Part shown: positions 18,337 to 27,308 of the stretch, piece by piece
How the letters are laid out: every line of letters starts with the position of its first letter
How positions within the stretch are numbered: position 1 is the first letter of the stretch
The notes under the pieces: generated by a model
Databases searched by the model: none
Told to the model about the DNA's origin: nothing
Seen by the model: only the letters and a program-made list of their open reading frames with translations
Assembly (NCBI RefSeq): GCF_029893635.1
Contig: NZ_JARXYR010000001.1
Location: 496,001 to 560,000, forward strand
Length of the DNA: 64,000 nucleotides
Reading direction: 5' to 3'
Source of the DNA: Variovorax sp. TBS-050B
Lineage (GTDB): Bacteria > Pseudomonadota > Gammaproteobacteria > Burkholderiales > Burkholderiaceae_C
Program-made: the position numbers and the translations under genes

Positions 18337-19169
18337 CGGCCGGCGCGAACGGATGCGGCAGCGGCGCCTGCGGATGCCAGGGCGCGGGCGGCGCCGACAC
18401 CGGCCGCGCGGCCGCGGTCAACGGCATCGCCCTGCACCGCCCGGGCGAGCGGCCCGACGAACACACGCTGCGCGAGCTGGCGTGGACCGAACTGCTGCGG
18501 CAGGAAGCCGTGCGCCTGGGCGTGCTGCCCGCGCGGCATGTGCTGGAGGCGCCCGCGCTCGGCGACGCCGAGCAGGCCGCGATCCAGCGCATGCTGGACC
18601 GCTCAATCGAGATCCCCGCGCCCGGCGAATCCGAATGCCGCCGCTACTACGAGGCGCGCCGCGCGCATTTCGCGATCGGCCGGCGGGTGCTGGCCCGGCA
18701 CATCCTCTTCGCCGTCACCCAGGGCATCGACGTGCCGGCGCTGGCCGCGCGGGCGGAGCAGTGCCTGATCGCGCTGCGCCAGCCGGCGGACTCCGCGCGC
18801 TTCGCCGAGCTGGCGCGCGAGCTGTCGAACTGCCCGAGCGGCGCCGAAGGCGGCGAGCTCGGATGGATCGGCCCGGACGACTGCGCCGACGAACTCACGG
18901 CCGAGCTGTTCCATGCCGAGGGCGCGCGCGACGCGGTCGGCCTGCATCCGCGCCTGATGCACAGCCGCTACGGCTTCCACGTCGTGGAGGTGCTGCAGCG
19001 CGACCCCGGCCGCCAGCAGTCCTTCGAGGAGGTGCGCGAGCGCATCGCCGTGCAGCTGGCCCAGCAGTCGCGCGCCAAGGCGCTGCACCAGTACATGCAG
19101 CTGCTCGCCGGCGCGGCCGACGTGGAGGGCCTGGCGCTCGAAGGCGCCGATTCGCTGCTGGTGCAATGA
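18333..19169 (+). CDS. Parvulin-type peptidyl-prolyl isomerase with Cys-rich N-terminus
   Basis: A 278-residue protein with a PpiC/parvulin domain at about residues 120-215 (ARHILFAVTQG, then CPSGAEGGELGWIGPDD, HSRYGFHVVEVLQR). No signal peptide is seen, so it is probably cytoplasmic, like the NifM-type isomerases. The N-terminus, NGCGSGACGCQG (residues 5-16), is rich in Gly and Cys and could bind a metal. It starts in an ATGA overlap with narI and ends in an ATGA overlap with the carbonic anhydrase gene, so it is tightly coupled to the nitrate reductase operon. A folding role for the reductase is likely but inferred. Confidence 0.88.
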   Translation: MTAGANGCGSGACGCQGAGGADTGRAAAVNGIALHRPGERPDEHTLRELAWTELLRQEAVRLGVLPARHVLEAPALGDAEQAAIQRMLDRSIEIPAPGESECRRYYEARRAHFAIGRRVLARHILFAVTQGIDVPALAARAEQCLIALRQPADSARFAELARELSNCPSGAEGGELGWIGPDDCADELTAELFHAEGARDAVGLHPRLMHSRYGFHVVEVLQRDPGRQQSFEEVRERIAVQLAQQSRAKALHQYMQLLAGAADVEGLALEGADSLLVQ

Positions 19170-19867
19170 ACGCCGAGGCCGGCCCCGACGAACTGCTGTC
19201 GCGGCTGCGCGACTTCCAGTCGGACTACTTCCCGCTGCACCAGCAGCGCTTCCAGGACCTGGTCGCGCAGGGCCAGCATCCGAAGACGCTCTTCATCGGC
19301 TGCTCGGATTCGCGCCTCGTGCCGTACCTGCTGACCGGCACCGGGCCGGGCGAGCTCTTCATCATCCGCAACGTGGGCGCCTTCGTGCCGCCCTGCGACG
19401 GCCAGCACGGGCTGCACGGCACGGTGGCCGCGATCGAATTCGCGCTGCTCGAACTGAAGGTGGAACGCATCGTGGTCTGCGGCCACAGCCACTGCGGCGC
19501 GATCCGCGCGGCCTACGAGGGCGTGCCCGCCGAGGCCGTGGCGCTGAAGTCGTGGCTGCGCCTGGCGGACGAGGCCCTGCTGCCGGTGCGCCCGGGCCCC
19601 GACGCGCTGCGGCGCAGCGAGCAGCGCGCGGTGGTGCTGCAGCTCGAACGGCTGATGGCCTACCCCATGGTGCGCAGCCGGGTGGAGCGCCGGGCGATCA
19701 CGCTGCACGGCTGGCACTACGTCATCGAGGACGGCGCGGTGCACGTCTTCGACGCGCTCGCGGGCGACTTCGTGCCCGCCGCCATCGCCTCCAACAGCGG
19801 CACCGGTCCCTACCCGCCCTACGTGGAAGACGAAGCGCACGGCCCGCGCGCCGCCGCCTGCGGCTGA
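19166..19867 (+). CDS. Beta-class carbonic anhydrase
   Basis: Zinc enzyme interconverting CO2 and bicarbonate. Zinc ligands C46 (GCSDSR), H107 and C110 (CGHSHCG), and the catalytic D48/R50 pair, are all present in a 233-residue protein of ordinary beta-class length. It starts inside the stop of the isomerase gene (ATGA). Its presence at the end of a nar operon is unusual; it may balance pH or bicarbonate during nitrate respiration, which consumes protons in the cytoplasm. That link is inference. Confidence 0.93.
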   Translation: MNAEAGPDELLSRLRDFQSDYFPLHQQRFQDLVAQGQHPKTLFIGCSDSRLVPYLLTGTGPGELFIIRNVGAFVPPCDGQHGLHGTVAAIEFALLELKVERIVVCGHSHCGAIRAAYEGVPAEAVALKSWLRLADEALLPVRPGPDALRRSEQRAVVLQLERLMAYPMVRSRVERRAITLHGWHYVIEDGAVHVFDALAGDFVPAAIASNSGTGPYPPYVEDEAHGPRAAACG

Positions 19868-19878
19868 AGCCGTCGCCC

Positions 19879-20496
19879 ATGCACCACGGCGAGCGCTTCA
19901 ACAGCATCAGCCACCTCGTGGGCACCGGCTGCGCCTCGGGCGGCTCCGCGCTGCTCGTCGCCCACGCGAGCGCTTCGGGCGACCCGTGGAAGATCGTCGG
20001 CTTCAGCATCTACGGCGCGATGCTGGTCGCGCTCTACCTCTTCTCCACGCTCTATCACAGCCTGCGCGGCAGGGCCAAGGCGGTGATGCGCAAGTTCGAC
20101 CACTGCGCGATCTACCTGCTGATCGCCGGCACCTACACGCCGTTCTCGCTCGTCTCGCTGCGCGGCCCCTGGGGCTGGACGCTGCTGGGCACGGTCTGGG
20201 GCCTGGCGCTGCTGGGCATCGCGCAGGAGATCTGGTTCGCGAAGGGGGCGCGCAGGCTGTCGCTCGCGATCTACGTGCTGATGGGGTGGATGGCGCTGGC
20301 GGCGGCCTGGCCGCTGTGGCGCGCGCTCACGCCCGGCGGCTTCGCCTGGCTGGCCGCCGGCGGGGTGGTCTACACCGCGGGCATCGGCTTCTACGCGACC
20401 GACCACCGGCTGCGCCACGGCCACGGCTTCTGGCACCTGTGCGTGCTCGCCGGCAGCGGCTGCCACTACGTCACGGTGCTGCGCTACGTCGCCTGA
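19879..20496 (+). CDS. Hemolysin III / PAQR-family membrane protein
   Basis: A 205-residue protein with seven membrane helices of the hemolysin III (TrhA/YqfA) family. The conserved metal-site motifs are visible: ERFNSISHLVG at residues about 5-15, STLYHSLRG near 57, FDHCAIYLLIAGTYTPF near 75-92, and the C-terminal HGHGFWHLCVLAGSGCHY. Despite the name, members are thought to act in membrane energy or lipid homeostasis. It follows the carbonic anhydrase by 11 bases and ends the long nar transcript; a small hairpin follows. Confidence 0.9.
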   Translation: MHHGERFNSISHLVGTGCASGGSALLVAHASASGDPWKIVGFSIYGAMLVALYLFSTLYHSLRGRAKAVMRKFDHCAIYLLIAGTYTPFSLVSLRGPWGWTLLGTVWGLALLGIAQEIWFAKGARRLSLAIYVLMGWMALAAAWPLWRALTPGGFAWLAAGGVVYTAGIGFYATDHRLRHGHGFWHLCVLAGSGCHYVTVLRYVA

Positions 20497-20507
20497 GCCG
20501 GTCCGGC
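20497..20507. terminator. Weak hairpin between convergent genes
   Basis: GCCGGTCCGGC, a 5-bp stem with a single-base loop, starting two bases after the stop of the PAQR gene and before the convergent 20525-20938 gene. No run of T follows, so it is only a possible bidirectional terminator. Confidence 0.3.
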
Positions 20508-20524
20508 CGCCCCGCGCCGTTCAG

Positions 20525-20938
20525 CTAGCCGGCGAAGAAGCGCACGGGCTCGCCCGACGGGTCCAGCGCCATGTAGCCGCCGAAGCTGCCCTCGCGCACG
20601 TTGCGCACCATGGTCTCGAGCGCGGTGTCCACCTGCGCGTCGGACGGCGCCTGGCCATCGCGCCCCGCGAGCGCCGCGATGAACACGAAGGACCAGGGCG
20701 GACAGGCGCGCCGCGATTCGGCCACCAGCGCCGCGAAATCGCTCAGCTCGTCGAGGCGCTTGTCCGCGCAGGCCAGCGGCGCGAGGGCGCCGCCGCGCCG
20801 GGCGCGGAAGCCCGCACGCTGCGCATCGGTGGCGTCGGACGGGAGTTCCGCCTCGGTGAACACGAAAAGCAGTCGCTGGGGTTCGGGCTGCATCGCGGCG
20901 GCCTGCAGCAGCGTGTCGAAAAGGGAGAGAGCTGTCAT
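20525..20938 (-). CDS. Small conserved protein often misnamed ribonucleotide reductase alpha
   Basis: A 137-residue cytoplasmic protein (start MTALSLFDTLLQAA). From memory, similar Burkholderiales proteins with the pattern PEPQRLLFVF, ELPSDAT and ACADK carry the label 'ribonucleotide reductase subunit alpha', but nothing here resembles the catalytic cysteines or barrel of a reductase. No domain is recognised. It lies alone between the nar operon and moaA. An imperfect FNR/NnrR-like box (20973-20986) lies upstream, too close for a normal class II promoter with this start. An in-frame ATG at 20986 would put the box inside the gene. Function unknown, perhaps linked to nitrate respiration. Confidence 0.75.
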   Translation of the reverse strand: MTALSLFDTLLQAAAMQPEPQRLLFVFTEAELPSDATDAQRAGFRARRGGALAPLACADKRLDELSDFAALVAESRRACPPWSFVFIAALAGRDGQAPSDAQVDTALETMVRNVREGSFGGYMALDPSGEPVRFFAG

Positions 20939-20972
20939 CCCCATAGCGTCCATGCACCGGGCTCTCGCGGGC

Positions 20973-20986
20973 TTGCGCTGGATCAA
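20973..20986 (-). promoter_or_regulatory. Possible NnrR/FNR-like box
   Basis: On the minus strand it reads TTGATCCAGCGCAA, the TTGAT-N4-CGCAA pattern also found before moaA and the nrdJ operon. No good -10 lies at the expected distance, so its function here is uncertain. Confidence 0.45.
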
Positions 20987-21014
20987 GGCACGGCGGCCGC
21001 GGATCGTGCACGCC

Positions 21015-22103
<1,089 letters not shown>

Positions 22104-22158
22104 GGCGGGGTCGGGCGTTCTGGAGCGGCCATGGTCGCTCGCGAAGCGCCCGCGCGGC

Positions 22159-22172
22159 TTGCGCCGCATCAA
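22159..22172 (-). promoter_or_regulatory. FNR/NnrR-like box for moaA
   Basis: Minus-strand reading TTGATGCGGCGCAA. Its centre lies 29.5 bases before GACCAT (22131-22136), a poor but correctly placed -10, predicting a 21-base leader for moaA. Confidence 0.6.
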
Positions 22173-22201
22173 CCGGCGGGCCCGCGGCCGCTGCGCCGCG
22201 C

Positions 22202-22243
22202 TTGATCTACCGCAAGGCGCGCGCGCCGCGCCCTCCCTAGAGT
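22202..22243 (+). promoter_or_regulatory. FNR/NnrR-like promoter for the small peptide and nrdJ
   Basis: Box TTGATCTACCGCAA (22202-22215) with TAGAGT at 22238-22243 as -10. The centre-to--10 distance is exactly 29.5 bases, as at narK1, predicting transcription from about 22250. Confidence 0.75.
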
Positions 22244-22277
22244 CGTGACCTCCATCCACCGACGCACAGGATCCGCC

Positions 22278-22370
22278 ATGACCTTCACCAAATCCGACGC
22301 GCTGCAGGCCGCGGCCTTCGCCTTCGCCACCCTCGTCGCGACCGCCATCCTCGTCGTTGCCGGCCTCTGA
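22278..22370 (+). CDS. 30-residue single-helix membrane peptide
   Basis: ATG at 22278, preceded by AGGA (22268-22271) at a six-base spacing, opens a 30-codon frame ending in TGA at 22368-22370. The peptide begins [10 protein letters not shown] and continues as one uninterrupted hydrophobic helix (about residues 10-30: alanine, phenylalanine, valine, leucine), with no charged residue after D7. It is the first reading frame after the FNR-like promoter and 49 bases before nrdJ. No family is recognised. It may be a small membrane regulator or merely a leader peptide; good ribosome site, promoter position and composition support a real gene. Confidence 0.65.
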   Translation: MTFTKSDALQAAAFAFATLVATAILVVAGL

Positions 22371-22419
22371 GCGCCCCGCCGGCGCCCGGTCGGCGCGCCA
22401 CCCCCATGCCAGGAATTCC

Positions 22420-24825
22420 ATGAAACGCGACGATGCCGCAGCCACCGCGCTGCCGGTGCAGCCGATCAGCCAGGACGTGCTGCGCGAGAAATACCTCAAG
22501 CCGGGCGAGCAGGAGGCGGAGGACCTGTTCGCCCGCGTCGCCCAGGCGCTGGCATCGGTCGAGGCCGAGGACGTGCGCGCGCAGTGGCAGGCGCGCTTCC
22601 TCGACAACCTGCGCGCGGGTGCCATCGGCGCCGGGCGCATCATGAGCGCCGCCGGCACCGGGCTCGAGGCGACCCTGATCAACTGCTTCGTGCAGCCCGT
22701 GGGCGACTGCATCCAGGGCCAGGACGCGGCCGGCCATCCCGGCATCTACGAGGCGTTGCGCGAAGCCGCCGAGACGATGCGCCGCGGCGGCGGCGTGGGC
22801 TACGACTTCTCCCGCATCCGCCCGCGCGGCGCCGAAGTGCGCGCCACCGCCTCGCTTGCCTCGGGCCCGTGCAGCTACATCGACGTGTTCGACCGCTCGT
22901 GCGCCACCGTCGAGAGCGCGGGCGCGCGCCGCGGCGCGCAGATGGGCGTGCTGCGCATCGACCATCCCGACGTGCTGGACTTCATCACCGCGAAGCGCAC
23001 GCCGGGCCGCTGGAACAACTTCAACGTGTCGGTGGCGGTCAGCGACCGCTTCATGCAGGCGCTGGCGGCCGACGAGGACTGGGCGCTGGTGCACGCCGCG
23101 CGGCCCGGCGCCGCGCTGATCGCGCAGGGCGCGGCGCAGGCCGACGACGGCCGCTGGGTCTACCGCCGCGTGCCCGCGCGCACGCTGTGGGACACGGTGA
23201 TGCGCTCGGCCTACGACTTCGCCGAGCCCGGCATCCTGTTCACCGACACGATCCACGCCGACAACAACCTGCGCGACCGCGAGACCATCGAGGCCACCAA
23301 CCCCTGCGGCGAGCAGCCGCTGCCGCCCTACGGATGCTGCGACCTCGGCCCGGTCATCCTGCCGCGCTTCGTCGACCATCCCTTCGGTTTCGGCGGCGCC
23401 GCCCGGTTCGACTTCGACCGCTTCGAGCAGGCCGTGGCGCTCCAGGTGCGCGCGCTCGACAACGTGCTCGACCTCACGCACTGGCCGCTGCCCCAGCAGC
23501 GCGCACAGGCGATGGCCAAGCGGCGCATCGGCGTCGGCTTCACGGGCCTGGGCAATGCGCTCGCCATGCTGTGCCTGCGCTACGACCGCCCCGAGGGCCG
23601 CGCCATGGCGGCGCGCATCGCGCGCAGCCTGCGCGACGCCGCCTATGCGGCCTCGGTGGCGCTCGCATGCGAGAAAGGCCCGTTCCCCGAATTCGACGCG
23701 CCGCACTACCTCGCTGAAGGCACCTTCGCGAGCCGGCTCGATCCCGCGCTGCAGGAGCGCATCCGCACGCACGGCATCCGCAACAGTCACCTGGTGTCGA
23801 TCGCGCCCACGGGCACGGTGAGCCTGGCCTTCGCCGACAACGCCTCGAACGGCATCGAACCGCCCTTCTCCTGGACCTACCGTCGCAGGAAGCGCGAGGC
23901 CGACGGCAGCACGACCGAGTACCAGGTGGAGGACCATGCCTGGCGCCTCTACCGCTTCCTCGGCGGCGACACCGACGCGCTGCCGCCCTATTTCGTGTCG
24001 GCGCTGTCGATGCCCGCGGCCGACCACCTCGCGATGATGGAAGCGGTGCAGCCCTTCGTCGACACCGCGATCTCGAAGACGGTGAACGTGCCGGCCGAGT
24101 ATCCGTACGAGGACTTCAAGGACCTCTACCTGCAGGCCTGGCGCGCGCGGCTGAAGGGCCTCGCGACCTATCGGCCCAACGCCATCCTCGGCGCGGTGCT
24201 CGAGGCCACGCCGGCGGCGAAGGAAGCCGAAGCGGCCGCCGGCGCCGCACCGGCGGACCCGATGCGCGCCATGATCGAGAGCCGTCCGACGGGCGCGCTG
24301 AGCGCGCTCGCGGAGAAGATCGAGTACTGGACCCAGCAGGGCCGGCAGACGCTGTACCTGGTCGTGTCCTTCCTGCCGCTTCCCGACGGGCGCGAGCGCG
24401 CGGTCGAGTTCTTCATGCCCGTGGGCCAGAGCGGCGAGTCGCAGCAATGGATCACGGCGAGCATGCGGCTGCTGTCGCTGGCCGCGCGCGGCGGCTTCCT
24501 CGACCGGGCGCTGGCCGACATGCGCAAGGTCGCCTGGGACCGCGGCCCGGTGCGCCTGGGCAGCCACGTGAAGGCCGACGGCACTCCGGTGCCGATGTGG
24601 CACGACTCGGAAGTCGGCGCGATCGCCTTCGCCATCCAGAACCTGATCGCCCAGCGCAGCGGCACCGCGCCGCCGCCGGCCGGCGCGCCCGCATCCACGG
24701 CCGCGGCCGCGGTGCCCGCGCCGCTGATGGGCGCCAAGTGCCCCGAGTGCGGTGCGCACGCGATGATCCGCAAGGACGGCTGCGACTACTGCACGCAGTG
24801 CGGGCACCTGGGCAGCTGTGGGTGA
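22420..24825 (+). CDS. nrdJ: Adenosylcobalamin-dependent ribonucleotide reductase (class II)
   Basis: Makes deoxyribonucleotides with a coenzyme-B12-derived radical, so it works with or without oxygen. Of 801 residues, the barrel shows [11 protein letters not shown] (substrate-binding cysteine near residue 90-100), the active-site loop [16 protein letters not shown] near residue 292-307, and [14 protein letters not shown]. The C-terminus has a zinc-ribbon-like pair KCPECG ... [13 protein letters not shown] (22411-22415) precedes the ATG at 22420. Placement in the FNR-type regulon makes sense because class I reductase fails under anoxia. The next gene starts inside its end. Confidence 0.95.
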   Translation: MKRDDAAATALPVQPISQDVLREKYLKPGEQEAEDLFARVAQALASVEAEDVRAQWQARFLDNLRAGAIGAGRIMSAAGTGLEATLINCFVQPVGDCIQGQDAAGHPGIYEALREAAETMRRGGGVGYDFSRIRPRGAEVRATASLASGPCSYIDVFDRSCATVESAGARRGAQMGVLRIDHPDVLDFITAKRTPGRWNNFNVSVAVSDRFMQALAADEDWALVHAARPGAALIAQGAAQADDGRWVYRRVPARTLWDTVMRSAYDFAEPGILFTDTIHADNNLRDRETIEATNPCGEQPLPPYGCCDLGPVILPRFVDHPFGFGGAARFDFDRFEQAVALQVRALDNVLDLTHWPLPQQRAQAMAKRRIGVGFTGLGNALAMLCLRYDRPEGRAMAARIARSLRDAAYAASVALACEKGPFPEFDAPHYLAEGTFASRLDPALQERIRTHGIRNSHLVSIAPTGTVSLAFADNASNGIEPPFSWTYRRRKREADGSTTEYQVEDHAWRLYRFLGGDTDALPPYFVSALSMPAADHLAMMEAVQPFVDTAISKTVNVPAEYPYEDFKDLYLQAWRARLKGLATYRPNAILGAVLEATPAAKEAEAAAGAAPADPMRAMIESRPTGALSALAEKIEYWTQQGRQTLYLVVSFLPLPDGRERAVEFFMPVGQSGESQQWITASMRLLSLAARGGFLDRALADMRKVAWDRGPVRLGSHVKADGTPVPMWHDSEVGAIAFAIQNLIAQRSGTAPPPAGAPASTAAAAVPAPLMGAKCPECGAHAMIRKDGCDYCTQCGHLGSCG

Positions 24826-26089
24826 GGCCGATGCCGCCGCACGGGCCGAAGCCCGGCGCTGGCGGGCGCGCCACCTGCTGCTGGCGCCGCACCGGCTCGG
24901 CTTCTTCCTCGCAACGCTGGTGCTGCTCGCCGCCGCACTGTGGTGGGCCGCGGTCCAGTTGATGCGCGGCGGCCACGTGCCGGGCCTCGCGCTCTCGGTG
25001 TCGCCGTCGCTGGTGCATGCGGCCGTGACGAGCTTCGGCTTCATGCCGCTCTTCTTCGGCGGCTTTCTCTTCACCGCCCTGCCCAAGTGGCTGCATGTGC
25101 CGGCCCCCCCGGCGCGCCGCATCGCGCCGCCGCTGCTCGCGCAGGCTGCCGGCTGGCTCATCTGGCTTGCCGGCAGCCATGTGCACCGGCTGGCCGCCTG
25201 CGCCGGCCTCGCGCTGGCGGCGGGCGGGCTGCTCGGCATGGCGATTGGCTTCGGCCGCATGGTGCACGCGAGCGTCGAGCCCGATCGCGTGCATGCGCGG
25301 CTGATCGGCCTGGCGCTGGCGTTCGGCGGCCTCTGCCTCATGGCCGTGGCGGCATGCACCGCGGCGGGCGCCGACCGCGCCGCCATCGGCTGGGTGCGCA
25401 GCGGCCTCTGGGGCTTCGTCGTCGCGGTGTTCCTGGTGGTCGCCCATCGGCTGATCCCGTTCTTCACCTCCGAGCTGTTCCCGGCCTCGCGCTGGCTCCG
25501 CCAGTCCTGGAGCCTCTGGGCGATGGCCGGCCTGGCGGCCTTCGAGGCCGGTGCCGAGCTGCTCGAGGCGGCCGGCGGGCGATCGGACATGCAGCAAGCC
25601 GCGCGCGCCGGCGTGGAGCTCGTCGCCGGCGCGGGCGTGATCTGGCTCTGCGCGCGCTGGCGCCTGGCGCAGAACCTCGCGCTGCGCTGGGTCGGGATGC
25701 TGCACCTCGGCTTCCTGTGGCTCGGCCTGTCGCTGCTGCTCGCCGCGGCCGCGCGGCTGCTGACGACCGCGACCGGCGAGGTGCAGCTGCCGCTCGCGGG
25801 CCTGCATGCGCTCGGCATGGGCTGCCTCGGCACGCTGATGCTGACGATGGTGGCGCGCATCTCCATGGCCCACGCCGGTCGCCCGGTGCATGCCGAAGGC
25901 CTGCTGAGCGGGCTGCTCGCGGCGCTGCAGGCCGCGACGCTGCTGCGCATCGCGGCGGCCTTGACCTTCGCCGGGGCGCAGCGCATCCTGACCCTCGCCG
26001 CCCTTCTTTGGCTGGCGCTCATGTTCATCTGGGGAATCCGACATGCCTCCTGGTATGGGCGCCCGCGCGCCGACCACCGACCCGGCTGA
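24818..26089 (+). CDS. NnrS-like membrane protein (second copy)
   Basis: A 423-residue multi-pass membrane protein of the NnrS family, more diverged than the copy at 4453-5649. Family features are APHRLGFFLATLVLL near residues 24-38, SLVHAAVTSFGFMPLFFGGFLFTALPKWL near 65-95 (His plus the GFLFTA motif), and AHRLIPFFTSELFPASRWL near 207-226. The GTG at 24818 overlaps the nrdJ stop by eight bases; the first in-frame ATG is about 48 codons further in and would remove the first helix, so GTG is preferred. Likely binds haem or copper and protects against NO, by family. Confidence 0.85.
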   Translation: MGEADAAARAEARRWRARHLLLAPHRLGFFLATLVLLAAALWWAAVQLMRGGHVPGLALSVSPSLVHAAVTSFGFMPLFFGGFLFTALPKWLHVPAPPARRIAPPLLAQAAGWLIWLAGSHVHRLAACAGLALAAGGLLGMAIGFGRMVHASVEPDRVHARLIGLALAFGGLCLMAVAACTAAGADRAAIGWVRSGLWGFVVAVFLVVAHRLIPFFTSELFPASRWLRQSWSLWAMAGLAAFEAGAELLEAAGGRSDMQQAARAGVELVAGAGVIWLCARWRLAQNLALRWVGMLHLGFLWLGLSLLLAAAARLLTTATGEVQLPLAGLHALGMGCLGTLMLTMVARISMAHAGRPVHAEGLLSGLLAALQAATLLRIAAALTFAGAQRILTLAALLWLALMFIWGIRHASWYGRPRADHRPG

Positions 26090-26681
26090 TGCGCCGGTGA
26101 CCGCACGGCAGCTCGACGCGCTGCTGCAGGCCCGCCGCACCGTGCTGCCCAAGCGGCTCGCCGCGCCCGGGCCCGAGGGGCCGGAACTCGATCTGCTCCT
26201 CGGGGCCGCGGCCGCCGCGCCGGACCACGGCGGGCTGGTGCCGTGGCGCTTCGTGGTCGTTCCGGCGCCTCAGCGCGCGCGGCTCGCGGACGTGTTCGCG
26301 CAGTCGCTGCGCGCGCGCGACGCCGCGGCCACGCCTGCGCAGTGCGAGCAGGCGCGCGAGAAGGCCTTCCGCGCGCCGCTGCTGATGCTGGCCGTGGCGC
26401 AGCTCGGTCCGGCCGGCCACGAGATCCCGTCCACCGAGCGGCTGATCTCCGCGGGATGCGCGGTCCAGAACATGCTGCTGATGGCCACGGCGCTGGGCTT
26501 CGGCTCGGCGCTCACCACCGGCAAGGCGCTGCGCTCCGAGGGGCTGCGCGCGCTGTTCTCGCTGGGCCCCGACGACGAGCCGCTCTGCTTCATCAGCATC
26601 GGCACCGCGACGGCCGCCAGGGCCGCGCCGGACCGCCCGGCACGCGAGCGCTACATGCGCGAGCTGGGTACGCCGCCATGA
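26043..26681 (+). CDS. Nitroreductase-family flavoprotein (YdjA-like)
   Basis: A 212-residue FMN-dependent nitroreductase-fold protein. The family start is seen in LLQARRTVLPKRL (about 27-39), LLGAAAAAPDHGGLVPWRFVVV (51-72), a helical middle, and STERLISAGCAVQNMLLMATALGFGS (about 130-155), all like the small YdjA/RutE-type enzymes, which reduce nitro groups or quinones with NAD(P)H. GGGGAAT precedes the ATG at 26043; this start overlaps the NnrS-like gene by 47 bases. A later ATG at 26055 is also possible. Overlaps the next ATG by four bases. Confidence 0.85.
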   Translation: MPPGMGARAPTTDPADAPVTARQLDALLQARRTVLPKRLAAPGPEGPELDLLLGAAAAAPDHGGLVPWRFVVVPAPQRARLADVFAQSLRARDAAATPAQCEQAREKAFRAPLLMLAVAQLGPAGHEIPSTERLISAGCAVQNMLLMATALGFGSALTTGKALRSEGLRALFSLGPDDEPLCFISIGTATAARAAPDRPARERYMRELGTPP

Positions 26682-27238
26682 AGCCGGCCGCCCGCCTCGG
26701 ACTGCTGGTCGCGCCGCCGGCGGCCGGCTTCGAGCAGCCCTTCGAAATGCTTGAGGCCTGCCACGAACGCGTGCAGCGCACGCTGCGGCTGCTCGCGCGG
26801 CTGCGTGCGCATGTCGCGCGCCACGGCGCGGACGCGCAGGCGCAGCAGGCCGCGCGCGACGTGATGCGCTATTTCGACCTGGCCGCGCCGCAGCACCACC
26901 AGGACGAGGAACTGCACGTGTTTCCGCCGCTGCTCGCGCACGGCGGCCCGGACGTGCGCGCGCTGGTCGCGCGCCTGCAGCAGGACCACCTGCGGATGGC
27001 CGCCCAGTGGCAGGCCGCGCGCGCGGTGCTCGCACGCATCGAGGCGGCGCAGATCCAGGCGCTGACGGCCGAGGAAGCGGCGCCGCTCGATGCCTTCGCG
27101 CACACCTACGACGGGCACATCGAAGCCGAGGAGGCGCTGGCCTATCCGGCGGCCGCGGCGCTGCTCGACGAGCGTGCGCGCGAGGCCATGGGCGCGGAGA
27201 TGGCGCTGCGGCGCGGCGCGGACCGGCCTCCTTCTTGA
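26678..27238 (+). CDS. Hemerythrin HHE-domain protein
   Basis: A 186-residue helical protein of the HHE hemerythrin group. Candidate iron ligands are H30 (EACHERV), H65-H66 with E70 and H73 (HHQDEELHVFPPL), the His of QQDHLRMA, and HIEAEEALAYPAA near residue 147. These match a diiron four-helix bundle as in the RIC/YtfE and HHE proteins that handle NO or repair clusters. It starts in an ATGA overlap with the nitroreductase and ends the nrdJ-linked operon, three bases before the next FNR-like box's T-run. Function is inferred from family. Confidence 0.85.
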   Translation: MKPAARLGLLVAPPAAGFEQPFEMLEACHERVQRTLRLLARLRAHVARHGADAQAQQAARDVMRYFDLAAPQHHQDEELHVFPPLLAHGGPDVRALVARLQQDHLRMAAQWQAARAVLARIEAAQIQALTAEEAAPLDAFAHTYDGHIEAEEALAYPAAAALLDERAREAMGAEMALRRGADRPPS

Positions 27239-27275
27239 GCCAGGTCAACACGCGTGCGGAGGGGCTGCCCACAAT
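27235..27275 (+). promoter_or_regulatory. FNR-like promoter for the ubiM-like gene
   Basis: TTGAGCCAGGTCAA (27235-27248), beginning in the last codons of the hemerythrin gene, with CACAAT at 27270-27275 as -10. The centre-to--10 distance is 28.5 bases; a start near 27283 leaves a leader of about 26 bases. Confidence 0.6.
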
Positions 27276-27308
27276 CGGGCGCCTTCACACTCCAAACCCC
27301 ATCAGGCC

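Noticed and set aside
20525..20938. Naming this gene a ribonucleotide reductase subunit
   Set aside because: The protein is only 137 residues and has no reductase motif; the name would be inherited error.
22285..26106. 1,273-residue minus-strand open frame opposite nrdJ and NnrS
   Set aside because: Shadow frame; the plus strand has the catalytic NrdJ motifs and an NnrS pattern.
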